From an uncultured Clostridia bacterium (GTDB lineage Bacteria; Bacillota; Clostridia; Oscillospirales; Ruminococcaceae): DNA of 64,000 bases. Numbering within the stretch: position 1 is the stretch's first letter; the number at the start of each line of letters is the position of its first letter. Shown piece after piece: positions 42,681-51,841 of this stretch. The position numbers were made by a program, and so were the translations under genes. The DNA is taken from the NCBI GenBank assembly GCA_944386475.1, contig CALXBH010000029.1:29530-93529 (forward strand), given 5' to 3'. Under the pieces are notes generated by a model. It was not told the origin of the DNA. It searched no databases and worked only from the letters and a program-made list of their open reading frames with translations.

Positions 42681-43604
42681 TTATCCTTCTCTTTGATAAA
42701 ACAGCTTGTCGATTCTAAGCTCCTTTTGCTCAAAATCGGGAGAAGCAAGCCCTAAAAACACCGGCTCCCCGGCGTTTTCCCGGCCGTATACCCGGTGCCT
42801 TCCTTCTTTCGCCAGCAAGGGCAGCCGGTTAAGCTGGAGCTTAACGCCGTTTACAAACATCCTGGCCTGGGCGGAGGACAAAGAAAGGGCCGGCAAGCTT
42901 TGAAACACCCGGTCCACCGGAAAAATCGCCGAGGCCAAAGCCTCCTCTCCCCCACGGGCTAACTCTTCCACCTGGGGGAAGGTGTAGCAGTCCGCCAGGG
43001 TAAAGCCGGCGGCTTTGGTGCGGCGAAGCCCGGTTAAAATCCCGCCGGTCCCCAACGCCTGCCCCAGATCATGACACAACGTGCGCACATACGTCCCCTT
43101 GGAGCAGGAGACGGTGAACTCTCCCTCCCCTCTTTGCTCGTCGAAGGAGAGAAGGGTCAGCTCATAAACCGTCACCGGGCGGGCGGGGCGCTCAATCTCC
43201 TGCCCTTTGCGGGCAATCTCATACAGCTTTTTGCCGCCGATTTTTACCGCCGAATACATGGGCGGCACCTGCCAAAGCTCCCCGGTAAACCGTTCCATGG
43301 CCGCCAGCACCTCTTCCCGGGTGACAGTACTTTGCGCTTTGGAGAGAATATTCCCCGTGCAGTCCTGGGTATCGGTCGTCACCCCCAGCTGGAAGCGGGC
43401 TGTATACGCCTTTCCGGCGTCGGGCAACAGGTCGCAGGCCCGGGTAGCCGTCCCCAGAAACAGCGGCAGGACTCCCGTAGCCATAGGGTCCAGCGTTCCG
43501 GCGTGGCCGATCTTTTTCTGTCTCAAAATGCCCCGCATTTTGGCTACCACATCAAAGGAGGTAAAACCCTCCGGCTTATCCATACAAAGAATGCCGCTAA
43601 TCAC
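42681..43604 (-). CDS. truB: tRNA pseudouridine-55 synthase
   Basis: TruB makes pseudouridine 55 in the T loop of tRNAs. The 307-residue protein has the catalytic motif GHAGTLDPMATGVLP near residues 35-49, the catalytic Asp in it, and an RNA-binding TKAAGFTLADCY region. The C-terminal extension is PUA-like. The GTG start at 43604 overlaps the TGA of the preceding gene by four bases and has AAAGGAG upstream. It is translationally coupled to nrnA. Confidence 0.95.
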   Translation of the reverse strand: MISGILCMDKPEGFTSFDVVAKMRGILRQKKIGHAGTLDPMATGVLPLFLGTATRACDLLPDAGKAYTARFQLGVTTDTQDCTGNILSKAQSTVTREEVLAAMERFTGELWQVPPMYSAVKIGGKKLYEIARKGQEIERPARPVTVYELTLLSFDEQRGEGEFTVSCSKGTYVRTLCHDLGQALGTGGILTGLRRTKAAGFTLADCYTFPQVEELARGGEEALASAIFPVDRVFQSLPALSLSSAQARMFVNGVKLQLNRLPLLAKEGRHRVYGRENAGEPVFLGLASPDFEQKELRIDKLFYQREG

Positions 43605-44560
43605 TTTGCCTGCTCCTTTAACGCTGCCTCCACCTGCTCTAACAGCCGGGCTTTTGCAGCTTCCATCGGGCCGTTTAGCACACAGCCCGCCGCCCGGATA
43701 TGGCCGCCGCCGCCAAAATGCCGGCAGATATCCGACGCATTGACCCAGCTGGTGGTGCGGATGGAAACCTTAATGGAACCGTCCTCCTTTTCCCGGAGCA
43801 TCACGCCCACTTCCACCCCGCGCACCTGACGGGATAAGGCGCTCACGCCGTCCAAATCGGCTTCTTTGGCGCCTGTGCGCGCAAACATTTCCCTTGTGAC
43901 GGTGATCACAGCGCACCGGTCGTCAAAATGGAATTCCATTCCCGACAGAGCCGCCTGCTCCAAAAGCAGCCGGTTTTTGCTTTTGGTGTCGAACATCTCC
44001 CGGTTGATCGCCACATAGTCCGCGCCCGCTTCGATAAGCCGGGCGGCTACCAGGTGGGTGTGGGAGGAGGTGTTGGAATACTTAAAGCACCCTGTATCGG
44101 TGGCCGTGCCGGTATACAGGCAGTCGGCGATCCGTTTGGTGATATCCGTCCCCAGCTTTCCAATAATGTCGGTCATGATCTCGCAGGTCGCCCCGGCAGT
44201 TTTATATAAACAGGTGTCCTTGGCATACAGGGTGTTGGACATGTGATGGTCAATGCACAGGTCCACCCGGGTGGCATATGTTTCTTCCAGATCCCCCAGC
44301 AGCTGCACGTCGGCGATGTCCACCGCCACCACAAAGGAGGGCTCTTCGGTGAGCGGCTGCACCGGCTCGGTCATATACCCGTACTTGTCCGGAATCGGGT
44401 CCGAACAGGCAAGCGCCGCCCGTTTCCCCATATCCGTCAGGGCGTAATACAAAGCGTAACCACTGCCAATGGTATCCCCATCCGGGTTTTTGTGCATTAA
44501 AATCAAGACATTGTCCTGCTGTTTTAAAAGCTCCGCCGCCTGTCTGGTATCCAGCTTCAT
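43601..44560 (-). CDS. nrnA: Oligoribonuclease/pAp phosphatase, DHH family
   Basis: NrnA degrades short RNA (2-4 nucleotides) and 3'-phosphoadenosine 5'-phosphate. The 319-residue protein has the DHH motifs NPDGDTIGSG near residue 25, FVVAVDIAD, CIDHHMSNT and the DHHA1 motif GGGGHIRAAGC near 285. The ATG at 44560 follows AAGGAG by eight bases; a GTG three codons upstream overlaps that ribosome site. It lies between rbfA and truB as in many Firmicutes. Confidence 0.92.
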   Translation of the reverse strand: MKLDTRQAAELLKQQDNVLILMHKNPDGDTIGSGYALYYALTDMGKRAALACSDPIPDKYGYMTEPVQPLTEEPSFVVAVDIADVQLLGDLEETYATRVDLCIDHHMSNTLYAKDTCLYKTAGATCEIMTDIIGKLGTDITKRIADCLYTGTATDTGCFKYSNTSSHTHLVAARLIEAGADYVAINREMFDTKSKNRLLLEQAALSGMEFHFDDRCAVITVTREMFARTGAKEADLDGVSALSRQVRGVEVGVMLREKEDGSIKVSIRTTSWVNASDICRHFGGGGHIRAAGCVLNGPMEAAKARLLEQVEAALKEQAK

Positions 44561-44592
44561 GTTCCACACTCCTTGCTGCGTCCTGAAAAGCT

Positions 44593-44620
44593 AACATCCC
44601 GCTCAGGCGGGCGGGATGTT
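44593..44620 (-). other. Hairpin between rbfA and nrnA
   Basis: A perfect 10-bp stem (44593-44602 with 44611-44620) in the 66-base gap. It lacks a T run on the minus strand, so it is more likely an mRNA processing or stability element than a terminator. Confidence 0.4.
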
Positions 44621-44626
44621 TTGAGT

Positions 44627-44974
44627 TTATTTATCCTCTAAATCCTCGATTATTCTGGCGATATGAGCACTTTGCTCAATGGAATTGTCCGGGATGAATT
44701 TAAGCTCCGGACACCGCCGCAGGTGCAGGCGGTTGGAAAGCTCATGCCGCATAAAGCCGCTGGCGCTGTCCAGTCCCTTGACAGCTTCTTTAGCGCGGGC
44801 AAGCCCCTCCATCGCGCTGATATAGACCTTGCAGTAGGACAAGTCGCCGGACAGGTCGGTTTTGACCACCGACAGCATACAGTCCTTCACCCGGGGGTCT
44901 TTCAGTTCCCGGATCAAAGCGCAGATCTCCCGCTTTAAGTCCTCTTCCATACGGGAATTGCGATAGCCTGCCAT
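44627..44974 (-). CDS. rbfA: Ribosome-binding factor A
   Basis: RbfA helps mature the 30S subunit. The 115-residue KH-fold protein has MAGYRNSRMEEDLKREI, LKDPRV, VYISAMEG and LRRCPELKFIPDNSIE, all typical. ATG at 44974 follows AAGGG; the open frame starts nine codons earlier without a ribosome site. It follows infB by 62 bases in the translation operon. Confidence 0.95.
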   Translation of the reverse strand: MAGYRNSRMEEDLKREICALIRELKDPRVKDCMLSVVKTDLSGDLSYCKVYISAMEGLARAKEAVKGLDSASGFMRHELSNRLHLRRCPELKFIPDNSIEQSAHIARIIEDLEDK

Positions 44975-45036
44975 AACGGTTTCCCTTCTTTCTGCTCTCA
45001 TTGGAGTTGCTGTTTTGCTATCAGGATTACCCTAAA

Positions 45037-47535
45037 TTAGTCTTTATATTCCTCCATCACAAAGGACTCGAAAATATCGCCCTCTTTGATGTCGTTGAAT
45101 TTTTCCAAACCGATGCCGCATTCGTACCCCTGGGCAACCTCTTTGACGTCGTCCTTAAACCGCTTTAAGGAGCTGATGGTGTCCTCGGTGATGACGATGC
45201 CGTCCCGCACCAGGCGAAGCTGGGCGTTGCGGGCCACCTTGCCTTCCAGCACATAGCAGCCGGCCACCGTGCCCACGTTGCTGATCTTGTACACCTGCCG
45301 GACTTCGGCGCGGCCAAGCTCCGCCTCCCGGTATTTGGGGGCGAGCATACCTTTCATGGCCTGTTTTACGTCGTCGATGGCGTCGTAGATAATCCGGTAG
45401 AGCCTAAGCTCAATGCCGCTGCGCTCCGCATGATCCCGGGCCACCGGGTCAGGCCGGACGTTAAAGCCGATGATGACGGCGCCGGAGGCCTCCGCTAACA
45501 TCACGTCGGACTCGGAAACCGCACCCACCGCGCTGTGGATGACCCGCACCCGCACCTCATCATTGGTGAGTTTTTCCAAGGACTGCTTCACCGCTTCGGC
45601 GGAACCCTGCACGTCTGCCTTAACGATGATGGGAAGCTCTTTCATCTCCCCTTCTTCAATCTGGCTGAACAGGTTATCCAGCGTCACTTTATGGAACTGC
45701 TTAAACTGCTCTTCCTTCTGGCTCTGCTTGCGCTGCTCCACCAGCTCCCGGGCAAGGCGCTCGTTTTCCACGGCGTTGAATACATCGCCCGCCGCGGGGA
45801 CTTCCGCCAGACCGGTGATCTCCACCGGCATGGAGGGGCCTGCCTTGTTGACCGTGCGGCCGTGATCGTCCGTCATGGCCCGCACGCGGCCCACCGTGGT
45901 ACCCGCGATCAGCACGTCGCCGGTTTTCAAGGTCCCGTTTTGTACCAGCAAAGTCGCCACAGGGCCGCGGCCTTTATCAAGCTTCGCTTCCACCACGGTA
46001 CCCTTGCCCATCCGGTTGGGGTTGGCTTTCAGTTCCAGCATATCGGCCACTAAAACCACCATCTCCAAAAGCTTGTCGATGCCCTCTCCGGTGTGGGCCG
46101 ACACCGGGCAGCAGATGGTGTCGCCGCCCCACTCTTCCGGAACCAGCTCGTACTCGGTCAGCTCCTGCATCACCTTGTCCGGGTTGGCGGTGGGTTTATC
46201 CATCTTGTTGATGGCGATGATGATCTGCACGCCAGCGGCTTTGGCGTGGTTGATAGCCTCGATGGTCTGAGGCATGATACCGTCGTCGGCGGCTACCACG
46301 ATAATGGCGATATCGGTGATGGAAGCACCTCTGGCGCGCATGGCGGTAAACGCCTCGTGGCCGGGGGTATCCAAAAAGGTGACCTGCTTATCCCCCACCC
46401 GCACACGATAGGCGCCGATGTGCTGGGTAATGCCGCCGGCCTCTCCCGCCGTCACGTTGGAGTGGCGGATCTTATCCAGCAGGGAGGTTTTTCCGTGGTC
46501 AACGTGACCCATGACCACTACCACAGGCGGACGCTCCTTAAGGTCTTTTTCGTCGTCGGCTTCCTCTTCAAACAGCCGCTCCTCGATGGTGACCGTCACC
46601 TCGTGCTCCACTTTGGCGCCTAACTCTTCCGCCACCAGGCAGGCTGTGTCAAAGTCGATCACTTCGTTTTGCGCCGCCATAACGCCCAAGCCGATCAGCT
46701 TTTTGATGACCTCGCCCACGTTTACCTTTAACCGCTGGGCCAGCTCGGACACCACGATCTCGTCGGGAATGGAGACTTTCAGCTGCTGTTTCCGGGCGCG
46801 CTCCAACGCCAAACGCTGGAGCTTTTGGGCCTCGGTTTCTTTTTTCACATACTGCTGGCGGCCGCGCTGCTGGGATTTCTGGTTGATTTTCTGCTTGCGG
46901 GCGCCGCCTTCCTTCATCCGGTTGGCGGGAGCGATCTGCTCATACCGCTCGTTGTATTTGTCCAGCTCCACATTGGAGGAACGGGTATCCACCCGGCGGA
47001 ACGAGTCGTTTTCCCGGGTCACCTGGGTAACCGACGGGACATCCTCCATTTTGGGCTTTAACTCCAGCGTCTGCATTTTTGGATGAGGCTTGTGCTGTTT
47101 TTCCTTTTTGGGCTGGGGGCGCTGGGGCTGTGCTGCCGGCTGCGCCTTTTCCACTGCCTTGGCTGCCGGCTGTTCAGCAGGCTTTTTCTCCTGGGCCGGG
47201 GCTTTTGCAGGCTGCGCTTCTTTTGCTTTCTCCGGCTTTTCCGGCGCTTTGGGCGTGGCTGCCTTGGGCTCTTTTTCTGCCTTAGCCGGTTCCTTTTCCG
47301 CTTTGGGTTTAGGCGCTTCCTTTTTCTCCTCAGGGCGGGAAGCAAAGTATTCGTTAAAATCCTTCACCTGGTTTTGCGAGGTAAAATAGTCGAACACAAT
47401 GTCCAGCTCCTCGTCGGTCAAGGCGGTCATATGTTTTTTCGGCGTATCGGAATATTTGGCGAGCAGGTCGATGATATCCTTGCTCGGTACATTCAGGTCT
47501 TTGGAAACCTCATGGACACGGTATTTTATGGTCAT
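45037..47535 (-). CDS. infB: Translation initiation factor IF-2
   Basis: IF-2 is the GTPase that brings initiator tRNA to the 30S subunit. The 832-residue protein has an N-terminal IF2_N domain (about 1-55), a long Lys/Ala/Pro/Glu-rich low-complexity linker (about 70-160), then the G domain with [17 protein letters not shown] and INKMDKP, and the beta-barrel and C-terminal domains that bind fMet-tRNA. The linker is unusually repetitive but normal for this factor. GGAGG precedes the ATG. It overlaps the ylxQ gene by four bases. Confidence 0.97.
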   Translation of the reverse strand: MTIKYRVHEVSKDLNVPSKDIIDLLAKYSDTPKKHMTALTDEELDIVFDYFTSQNQVKDFNEYFASRPEEKKEAPKPKAEKEPAKAEKEPKAATPKAPEKPEKAKEAQPAKAPAQEKKPAEQPAAKAVEKAQPAAQPQRPQPKKEKQHKPHPKMQTLELKPKMEDVPSVTQVTRENDSFRRVDTRSSNVELDKYNERYEQIAPANRMKEGGARKQKINQKSQQRGRQQYVKKETEAQKLQRLALERARKQQLKVSIPDEIVVSELAQRLKVNVGEVIKKLIGLGVMAAQNEVIDFDTACLVAEELGAKVEHEVTVTIEERLFEEEADDEKDLKERPPVVVVMGHVDHGKTSLLDKIRHSNVTAGEAGGITQHIGAYRVRVGDKQVTFLDTPGHEAFTAMRARGASITDIAIIVVAADDGIMPQTIEAINHAKAAGVQIIIAINKMDKPTANPDKVMQELTEYELVPEEWGGDTICCPVSAHTGEGIDKLLEMVVLVADMLELKANPNRMGKGTVVEAKLDKGRGPVATLLVQNGTLKTGDVLIAGTTVGRVRAMTDDHGRTVNKAGPSMPVEITGLAEVPAAGDVFNAVENERLARELVEQRKQSQKEEQFKQFHKVTLDNLFSQIEEGEMKELPIIVKADVQGSAEAVKQSLEKLTNDEVRVRVIHSAVGAVSESDVMLAEASGAVIIGFNVRPDPVARDHAERSGIELRLYRIIYDAIDDVKQAMKGMLAPKYREAELGRAEVRQVYKISNVGTVAGCYVLEGKVARNAQLRLVRDGIVITEDTISSLKRFKDDVKEVAQGYECGIGLEKFNDIKEGDIFESFVMEEYKD

Positions 47536-47888
47536 AAATTTGATTCCTCCTCATTCTCACGGACAGGATATAAGACGGCGGCCTGCTCTTCCTTTAAAAG
47601 CTCTGTGAGCTTTTTGGCGAAATTTTCCTGCTCGGTGCAGTAAATACCGGCCCGTCTTCCCAAACAAAACGCGAACTCGTCCAACGTGCGGGCCGCCTGG
47701 TAGCAGGGGATCTGCCCCTCCTGCGCCAAAAAGATGGCCTCCTTTTTTGTCCTGTCCGAAAGGTCGCTGGCGGTGATGATTAAAAGCGCCCTGCCGCACC
47801 GGACGGACTTTTTCACCGGGTCAAACCCGGCGATCAGCTGTCCTGCCCGCTTACAGATGCCCAGCATGGACAGCAGACGGTCATTCAT
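47532..47888 (-). CDS. ylxQ: L7Ae-like RNA-binding protein YlxQ
   Basis: The 118-residue protein is an L7Ae/L30e-fold RNA-binding protein of the YlxQ family, which lies between rnpM and infB in many Firmicutes. Typical sequences are [38 protein letters not shown] and the LGRRAGIY loop. Kink-turn RNA binding is expected from the fold. It overlaps rnpM by eight bases and infB by four. GGAGG is four bases upstream of the ATG. Confidence 0.88.
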   Translation of the reverse strand: MNDRLLSMLGICKRAGQLIAGFDPVKKSVRCGRALLIITASDLSDRTKKEAIFLAQEGQIPCYQAARTLDEFAFCLGRRAGIYCTEQENFAKKLTELLKEEQAAVLYPVRENEEESNL

Positions 47889-48153
47889 TTTCCTCCAGCT
47901 CCTTTTCCATGCTCTCGTAAACTTCGTCCGGGATCTTCATGGAAAAGCTTCTTTCAATCCGGCGGTTTTTCCTCGCCAGACGCAGGCAGGCCGGATTTTT
48001 ACATACATATGCGCCCCGTCCCGCTTTTTTGCCGGTCAGATCAAGGCTTACGTTCCCGTCCTTGTCCCTGACCACCCGCACCAGCTCTTTTTTCGGCTTG
48101 TTTTCGCCGCAGCCGGTACACATCCGCATGGGGATCTTTTTTGGTTTCAGCAT
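47881..48153 (-). CDS. rnpM: RNase P modulator RnpM (YlxR family)
   Basis: The 90-residue basic protein has the family signature MRMCTGCGENKPKKELVRVV near the N-terminus, a single zinc-like CTGCG pair, and GRGAYVCKNPACL later on. YlxR binds RNase P RNA and modulates its activity. ATG at 48153 is preferred; the ATG at 48165 sits directly on the AAGGA ribosome site. It lies between nusA and ylxQ in the conserved operon. Confidence 0.9.
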   Translation of the reverse strand: MLKPKKIPMRMCTGCGENKPKKELVRVVRDKDGNVSLDLTGKKAGRGAYVCKNPACLRLARKNRRIERSFSMKIPDEVYESMEKELEENE

Positions 48154-48207
48154 CGAAAAAAGCATTCCTTTCCCGTTAGATTCCGGAACATCCCGTACAA
48201 ACTTGTT

Positions 48208-49269
48208 TTACGACTCCTCGTCTTCCCCGTAAAAGCCGCTTTCCGGCCGGATATCGATCTTATAGCCGGTGAGCCGGGCGGCCAGCTTGGCGTTCTGGCC
48301 CTTGTTGCCAATGGCTAAGGAAAGCTGATGATCGGGTACGCGGACCTTGGCCTGACGGGCCTCGGGATCCACGATCTCCACGCTGACCACATCGGCGGGG
48401 GCCAGCGCCCGTTTAATAAACTCCGCCGGATCGTCGCTGTATTTGACGATGTCGATCTTTTCGCCCTTTAATTCGTTGACGATGTTGGCCACCCGGGTGC
48501 CCTTGGGGCCGATGCAGGCGCCCACAGCGTCCACGTTTTCATCCTTGGCCCACACCGCCATCTTGGAGCGGGAGCCCGCTTCCCGGGAGATGGATTTCAC
48601 CTCTACCGTGCCGTCAAAGATCTCGGGGACCTCCATTTCAAACAGGCGCTTGACTAAATCCTTGTGGGTACGGCTGATTTTCAGGGTGCACCGGCGCTCA
48701 CCGGTGACCACATCCACCACATACACCTTGATTTTATCTCCTTCCACCAGCTCTTCGCCGGGGATCTGCTCGTTTTTAAACAGCAGCACTTCGTTTTTGT
48801 CAATCTCCACCGTGGCGTTGCCGGTCGTAGGCTCCACCTTTTGGACGGTGGCGGTAATCACCTCGTGGAGCTTGGAGTTAAACTGCTCCAGCATCTGGCC
48901 CCGCTCCGCTTCCCGGATGCCCTGCCGGATTACATGCTTGGCAGTCTGCGCCGCGATGCGGCCGAACTGCTTGGTCTCCAGCTTGATCTCCACCGGAGCG
49001 CCTACCCGCGCCCGCTTGGAATAGGTCTGGGCTTCGTCCAGGGTGATCTCATTGGCGGGGTCTTCCACCTCGTCCACCACCATCTTATTGATAGACACTT
49101 TAAACTTCCGGGTTTCGGGGTCGATCTCCACATTGACCGCTTCCACACCGCCGTAATCCCTGCGCACGGCGATGCCGATGGCCGTCTGGATCTTTTCCAG
49201 CAGGTAGTCGGCGGGGATGCCCTTTTCCTTCTCCAAAAGCTGCAATGCGTCAAAAAACTCGTTATTCAT
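48208..49269 (-). CDS. nusA: Transcription termination/antitermination factor NusA
   Basis: NusA binds RNA polymerase and RNA to steer pausing, termination and antitermination. The 353-residue protein has an N-terminal RNA-polymerase-binding domain (about 1-125), an S1 domain (about 130-200) and two KH domains (about 205-345; GPKGTRVANIVNELKGEKIDIV and AIGNKGQNAKLAARLTGYKIDI). The acidic C-terminal repeats of the E. coli protein are absent, as usual in Firmicutes. GGAGG is ten bases before the ATG. Confidence 0.96.
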   Translation of the reverse strand: MNNEFFDALQLLEKEKGIPADYLLEKIQTAIGIAVRRDYGGVEAVNVEIDPETRKFKVSINKMVVDEVEDPANEITLDEAQTYSKRARVGAPVEIKLETKQFGRIAAQTAKHVIRQGIREAERGQMLEQFNSKLHEVITATVQKVEPTTGNATVEIDKNEVLLFKNEQIPGEELVEGDKIKVYVVDVVTGERRCTLKISRTHKDLVKRLFEMEVPEIFDGTVEVKSISREAGSRSKMAVWAKDENVDAVGACIGPKGTRVANIVNELKGEKIDIVKYSDDPAEFIKRALAPADVVSVEIVDPEARQAKVRVPDHQLSLAIGNKGQNAKLAARLTGYKIDIRPESGFYGEDEES

Positions 49270-49329
49270 TTTTCCAATTCCTCCATTCGTCGTACCGCCC
49301 GGCAGTCCCTTTTCAGACGGGCATAAAAA

Positions 49330-49818
49330 TCAAAAATCCAATCCAATATCGCTGTCGTCGTCCAGTTTGACAAACGCGCAGTCGTTTTCCGAAAACGTTA
49401 AGGGCTCGCCGTCCTCCGCCAGACGGATCACACCGTCCTCATAGCCTTCCAGCACACCGGCAAAATCCCGGCGTCCGGATGCGTCCGGGCGGATCAAACG
49501 GAGTTTTACCCCCCTGCCCATCGCATAGGAAAAATGGGCGGGCTTTCTAAGCTCCCTTCCCAGGCCGGGAGAGGATACCTCCAGATAATAGCTTTGCTCA
49601 ATGGGATCCGCCTCATCCAAAATCGGGTCCAGTTGGCGGCTGACCGCTTCGCAGCCGTCAATGGTCACGCCTTCCTCCCGGTCGATAAAGATCCGCAAAA
49701 ACCAGCCGGCGCCTTCCTTTTCAAAGCGCACGTCCCACAGGATGAGGCCCAGGCTCTCTACCACCGGCTGGGCCAGCGCCTGCACTCTTGACACGGTAGG
49801 GCTATCTTTTTTTGCCAA
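49330..49818 (-). CDS. rimP: Ribosome maturation factor RimP
   Basis: RimP helps assemble the 30S subunit. The 162-residue protein has the family motifs LGLILWDVRFEKEG and FLRIFIDREEGVTIDGC, then YYLEVSSPGLGRELRKP. The TTG start at 49818 is chosen because GGAGG stands seven bases upstream and the protein then matches the family start. The open frame runs a further 35 codons upstream through the leader hairpin. It is the first gene of the translation operon. Confidence 0.92.
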   Translation of the reverse strand: MAKKDSPTVSRVQALAQPVVESLGLILWDVRFEKEGAGWFLRIFIDREEGVTIDGCEAVSRQLDPILDEADPIEQSYYLEVSSPGLGRELRKPAHFSYAMGRGVKLRLIRPDASGRRDFAGVLEGYEDGVIRLAEDGEPLTFSENDCAFVKLDDDSDIGLDF

Positions 49819-49838
49819 AAGAACACCTCCAACATAAA

Positions 49839-49868
49839 GGAAAGACTGGGATGTTTCCCAGTCTTTCC
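49839..49868 (-). other. Leader hairpin of the rimP-nusA-infB operon
   Basis: A perfect 13-bp stem (49839-49851 with 49856-49868) with a four-base loop, between the promoter and the rimP ribosome site. On the minus strand it is followed by TTTATG. It resembles a weak terminator and could be an attenuator. Confidence 0.6.
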
Positions 49869-49894
49869 AACTCCTACTATACATACTATGGTTT

Positions 49895-49923
49895 AGTATA
49901 CCACGGCTTTGGGCCGTTTGCAA
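49895..49923 (-). promoter_or_regulatory. Promoter of the rimP-nusA-infB operon
   Basis: On the minus strand TTGCAA (49918-49923), 17 bp, TATACT (49895-49900). The inferred leader of about 70 bases holds the hairpin 49839-49868. Confidence 0.75.
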
Positions 49924-49962
49924 GGGGTTTCACCTAAAAAATACGGATTTTTCCCCATTTTT

Positions 49963-50502
49963 TTACTGTTCCATCTGCTTGCCCAAAAAGCTCGCCGCCG
50001 CCTGAATCAGCTTAACCTGCGCTTCGGTAGGATGGGTATCCTCGTCGGAGGACACAAACATCACCGATCCGCACACGTCTCCCGACGAAATAATGGGGGA
50101 GCACACCACCGCGTGGCGGTCGATCCCCTCCACCGGGCGGATCTCAGGGCCCTCTTTATCCTGCACCACGTTTTTCCGGGACTCCATAATATCCTCCAGC
50201 GAATGGGATACCCGCCGCTCCAAAAGCTCCTTTTTAGGGGCGCCGGACACCGCGATCACATGATCCCGGTCGCACACCACCGTGGGCAGCCCGCCGGTTT
50301 TATGGAGCACATCGGCATACTGGGCCGCAAAGGATGACAGTTCCCCGATGGGGGAGTATTTTTTAAAGATCACTTCCCCATCGTTATTGGTGTAAATCTC
50401 CAAAGGGTCCCCCTCGCGGATGCGCATGGTCCTTCTGATTTCTTTCGGTATGACAACTCGACCAAGATCGTCGATTCTTCTTACAATTCCCGTTGCTTTC
50501 AT
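49963..50502 (-). CDS. spoVT: Stage V sporulation protein T
   Basis: SpoVT is a forespore transcription factor that tunes sigma-G-dependent genes. The 179-residue protein has an AbrB/SpoVT swapped-hairpin domain at the N-terminus (MKATGIVRRIDDLGRVVIPK) and a C-terminal GAF-like domain (about 60-175). ATG at 50502 follows GGGAGG by ten bases; the frame is open for six more codons. A sigma-G-like promoter lies at 50568-50597, and a palindrome at 50521-50536 sits in the leader. It shows that the organism makes endospores or kept the genes for it. Confidence 0.92.
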   Translation of the reverse strand: MKATGIVRRIDDLGRVVIPKEIRRTMRIREGDPLEIYTNNDGEVIFKKYSPIGELSSFAAQYADVLHKTGGLPTVVCDRDHVIAVSGAPKKELLERRVSHSLEDIMESRKNVVQDKEGPEIRPVEGIDRHAVVCSPIISSGDVCGSVMFVSSDEDTHPTEAQVKLIQAAASFLGKQMEQ

Positions 50503-50520
50503 CGCCGTTTTTCCTCCCAA

Positions 50521-50536
50521 ACAAATTCAAATTTGT
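50521..50536. promoter_or_regulatory. Inverted repeat in the spoVT leader
   Basis: ACAAATT and AATTTGT arms with a CA centre, at the edge of the spoVT ribosome site region. It could be a binding site for SpoVT or another regulator, or a small hairpin in the mRNA. Confidence 0.4.
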
Positions 50537-50567
50537 ATCAATAAGCATTTCTGCGTTTATTTGAATC

Positions 50568-50597
50568 TAGTATCTGTTAAATCGTAGGGATTATACA
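50568..50597 (-). promoter_or_regulatory. Sigma-G/F-like promoter of spoVT
   Basis: On the minus strand TGTATA (50592-50597), 17 bp, GATACTA (50568-50574). The known forespore consensus is close to TGAATA and CATACTA. The match is good in the -10 and fair in the -35. In Bacillus spoVT is sigma-G controlled, which supports the reading. Confidence 0.6.
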
Positions 50598-50717
50598 TAA
50601 TATTTCTTTGTCAGAAAATGTTTTGATTCCTCGTTTTTGGCCGGTAACGGGGGATAAAAACAGCGATATTCCGTATATTTTGTTATATTTTATCCTATTT
50701 GTATAATAGCATCACCT

Positions 50718-50754
50718 AAATACAGCCCCTTCCCCACGGGAAGGGGCTGTATTT
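50718..50754 (-). terminator. Likely terminator of the polysaccharide operon
   Basis: A perfect 16-bp stem (50718-50733 with 50739-50754) about 30 bases after the last glycosyltransferase gene. The T run on the minus strand is short. Confidence 0.7.
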
Positions 50755-50782
50755 TTCCTGCGAAGGATATTGACCGGTCGCC

Positions 50783-51841
50783 CTACCGGTTGGCCTTTAA
50801 TTTCGCAAACAGCTTGGTGTTGGAGGACTTGACATTAGAGATCATCTTGCCCTCCCAGTAAGCGAGGGTGGCGTTTTTCATCTTAAAGGGGACAAGCATC
50901 AGCTTCATGGTGGTGGAATTAGGCTTTGCCACCTTTAAAGCCTCCTGGGCCCGCTCGCTGCAGATCATCTTTTTGATCGCCGCTTTTTTCTCCTTGGTGG
51001 GCAGTGTGCAGGCCTTGTTGGTTACGTTTTCCACACAGCCCACCACCCGCTCGATATACCGGCGGCTTAGCATTTCCCGGCTGCCCTCGTTGTCCACGCC
51101 CCAATAGCGGTACAAATCCAGTAGCCAGCCGTGCTCTTCCTCACGCTTGTCGTACATGTCGCTGCGGTATTTGGCGGTTTCGCTGTCCGCCCGGGCGCGG
51201 ATAAAGTGGTAATATTTTTCCTCCATCACCACGACCCGCTCCACATCCCGGATCACGTCCAGATTAAAGGGGAAATCGTCCCAGAAGGTCTTTTTAAACC
51301 GGATGTTGTTGTCTAAGATATACGAGGCCAAAAACAGCTTGTTCCAGGGGGTGTACAACAGGTTTTTGTCAAACAGCCGGTAGGCTTGCTCCCTAAACTC
51401 CTGCTGGGAAGAAAACACCTGGGAGGGCTGAGTCTGCTCCTGGGTATAATATTCGGTGTCCGAATAATAGGTGTCGATATAAAAGCCGGCCACCACCAGC
51501 TGAGCGTCATGCTCCTTGGCCGTTTTGTACATCTCCTCGAACATGGTGGGCTCCGCCCAGTCGTCCGAGTCCACAAAGTAAAAATACTCGCCCCTGGCCA
51601 CCTCGATGGCCCGGTTGCGGGCGTCCGGCGCGCCGCCGTTTTCCTTGTGGATCACCTTTACCCGGCTGTCCTTTTTGGCGTACTCGTCGCAGATCTTGCC
51701 GCTGTTATCCGGGGAGCCGTCGTCCACGGCGATCAGCTCAAAATCCGGCATCGTCTGGGCCAGCAAGCTCTCGATACACTTTCCCACATATTTTTCCACG
51801 TTGTAGACCGGCATAATCGCCGAGATTTTGATATCGCTCAT
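50783..51841 (-). CDS. Glycosyltransferase family 2
   Basis: The 352-residue protein has a GT-A fold with ISAIMPVYNVEKYVGKCIES at the N-terminus, VDDGSPDNSG, and the DxD metal motif in YFYFVDSDDW near residue 95. It probably adds one sugar to an undecaprenyl-linked repeat unit. The basic C-terminus (about 300-352) may touch the membrane. Its ATG is in an ATGA overlap with the stop of glf, so translation is coupled. It is last in the operon. Confidence 0.87.
   Translation of the reverse strand: MSDIKISAIMPVYNVEKYVGKCIESLLAQTMPDFELIAVDDGSPDNSGKICDEYAKKDSRVKVIHKENGGAPDARNRAIEVARGEYFYFVDSDDWAEPTMFEEMYKTAKEHDAQLVVAGFYIDTYYSDTEYYTQEQTQPSQVFSSQQEFREQAYRLFDKNLLYTPWNKLFLASYILDNNIRFKKTFWDDFPFNLDVIRDVERVVVMEEKYYHFIRARADSETAKYRSDMYDKREEEHGWLLDLYRYWGVDNEGSREMLSRRYIERVVGCVENVTNKACTLPTKEKKAAIKKMICSERAQEALKVAKPNSTTMKLMLVPFKMKNATLAYWEGKMISNVKSSNTKLFAKLKANR

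Noticed and set aside
50702..50707. Plus-strand TATAAT upstream of the polysaccharide terminator
   Set aside because: No plus-strand gene follows and no matching -35 is certain; it lies in AT-rich intergenic DNA.
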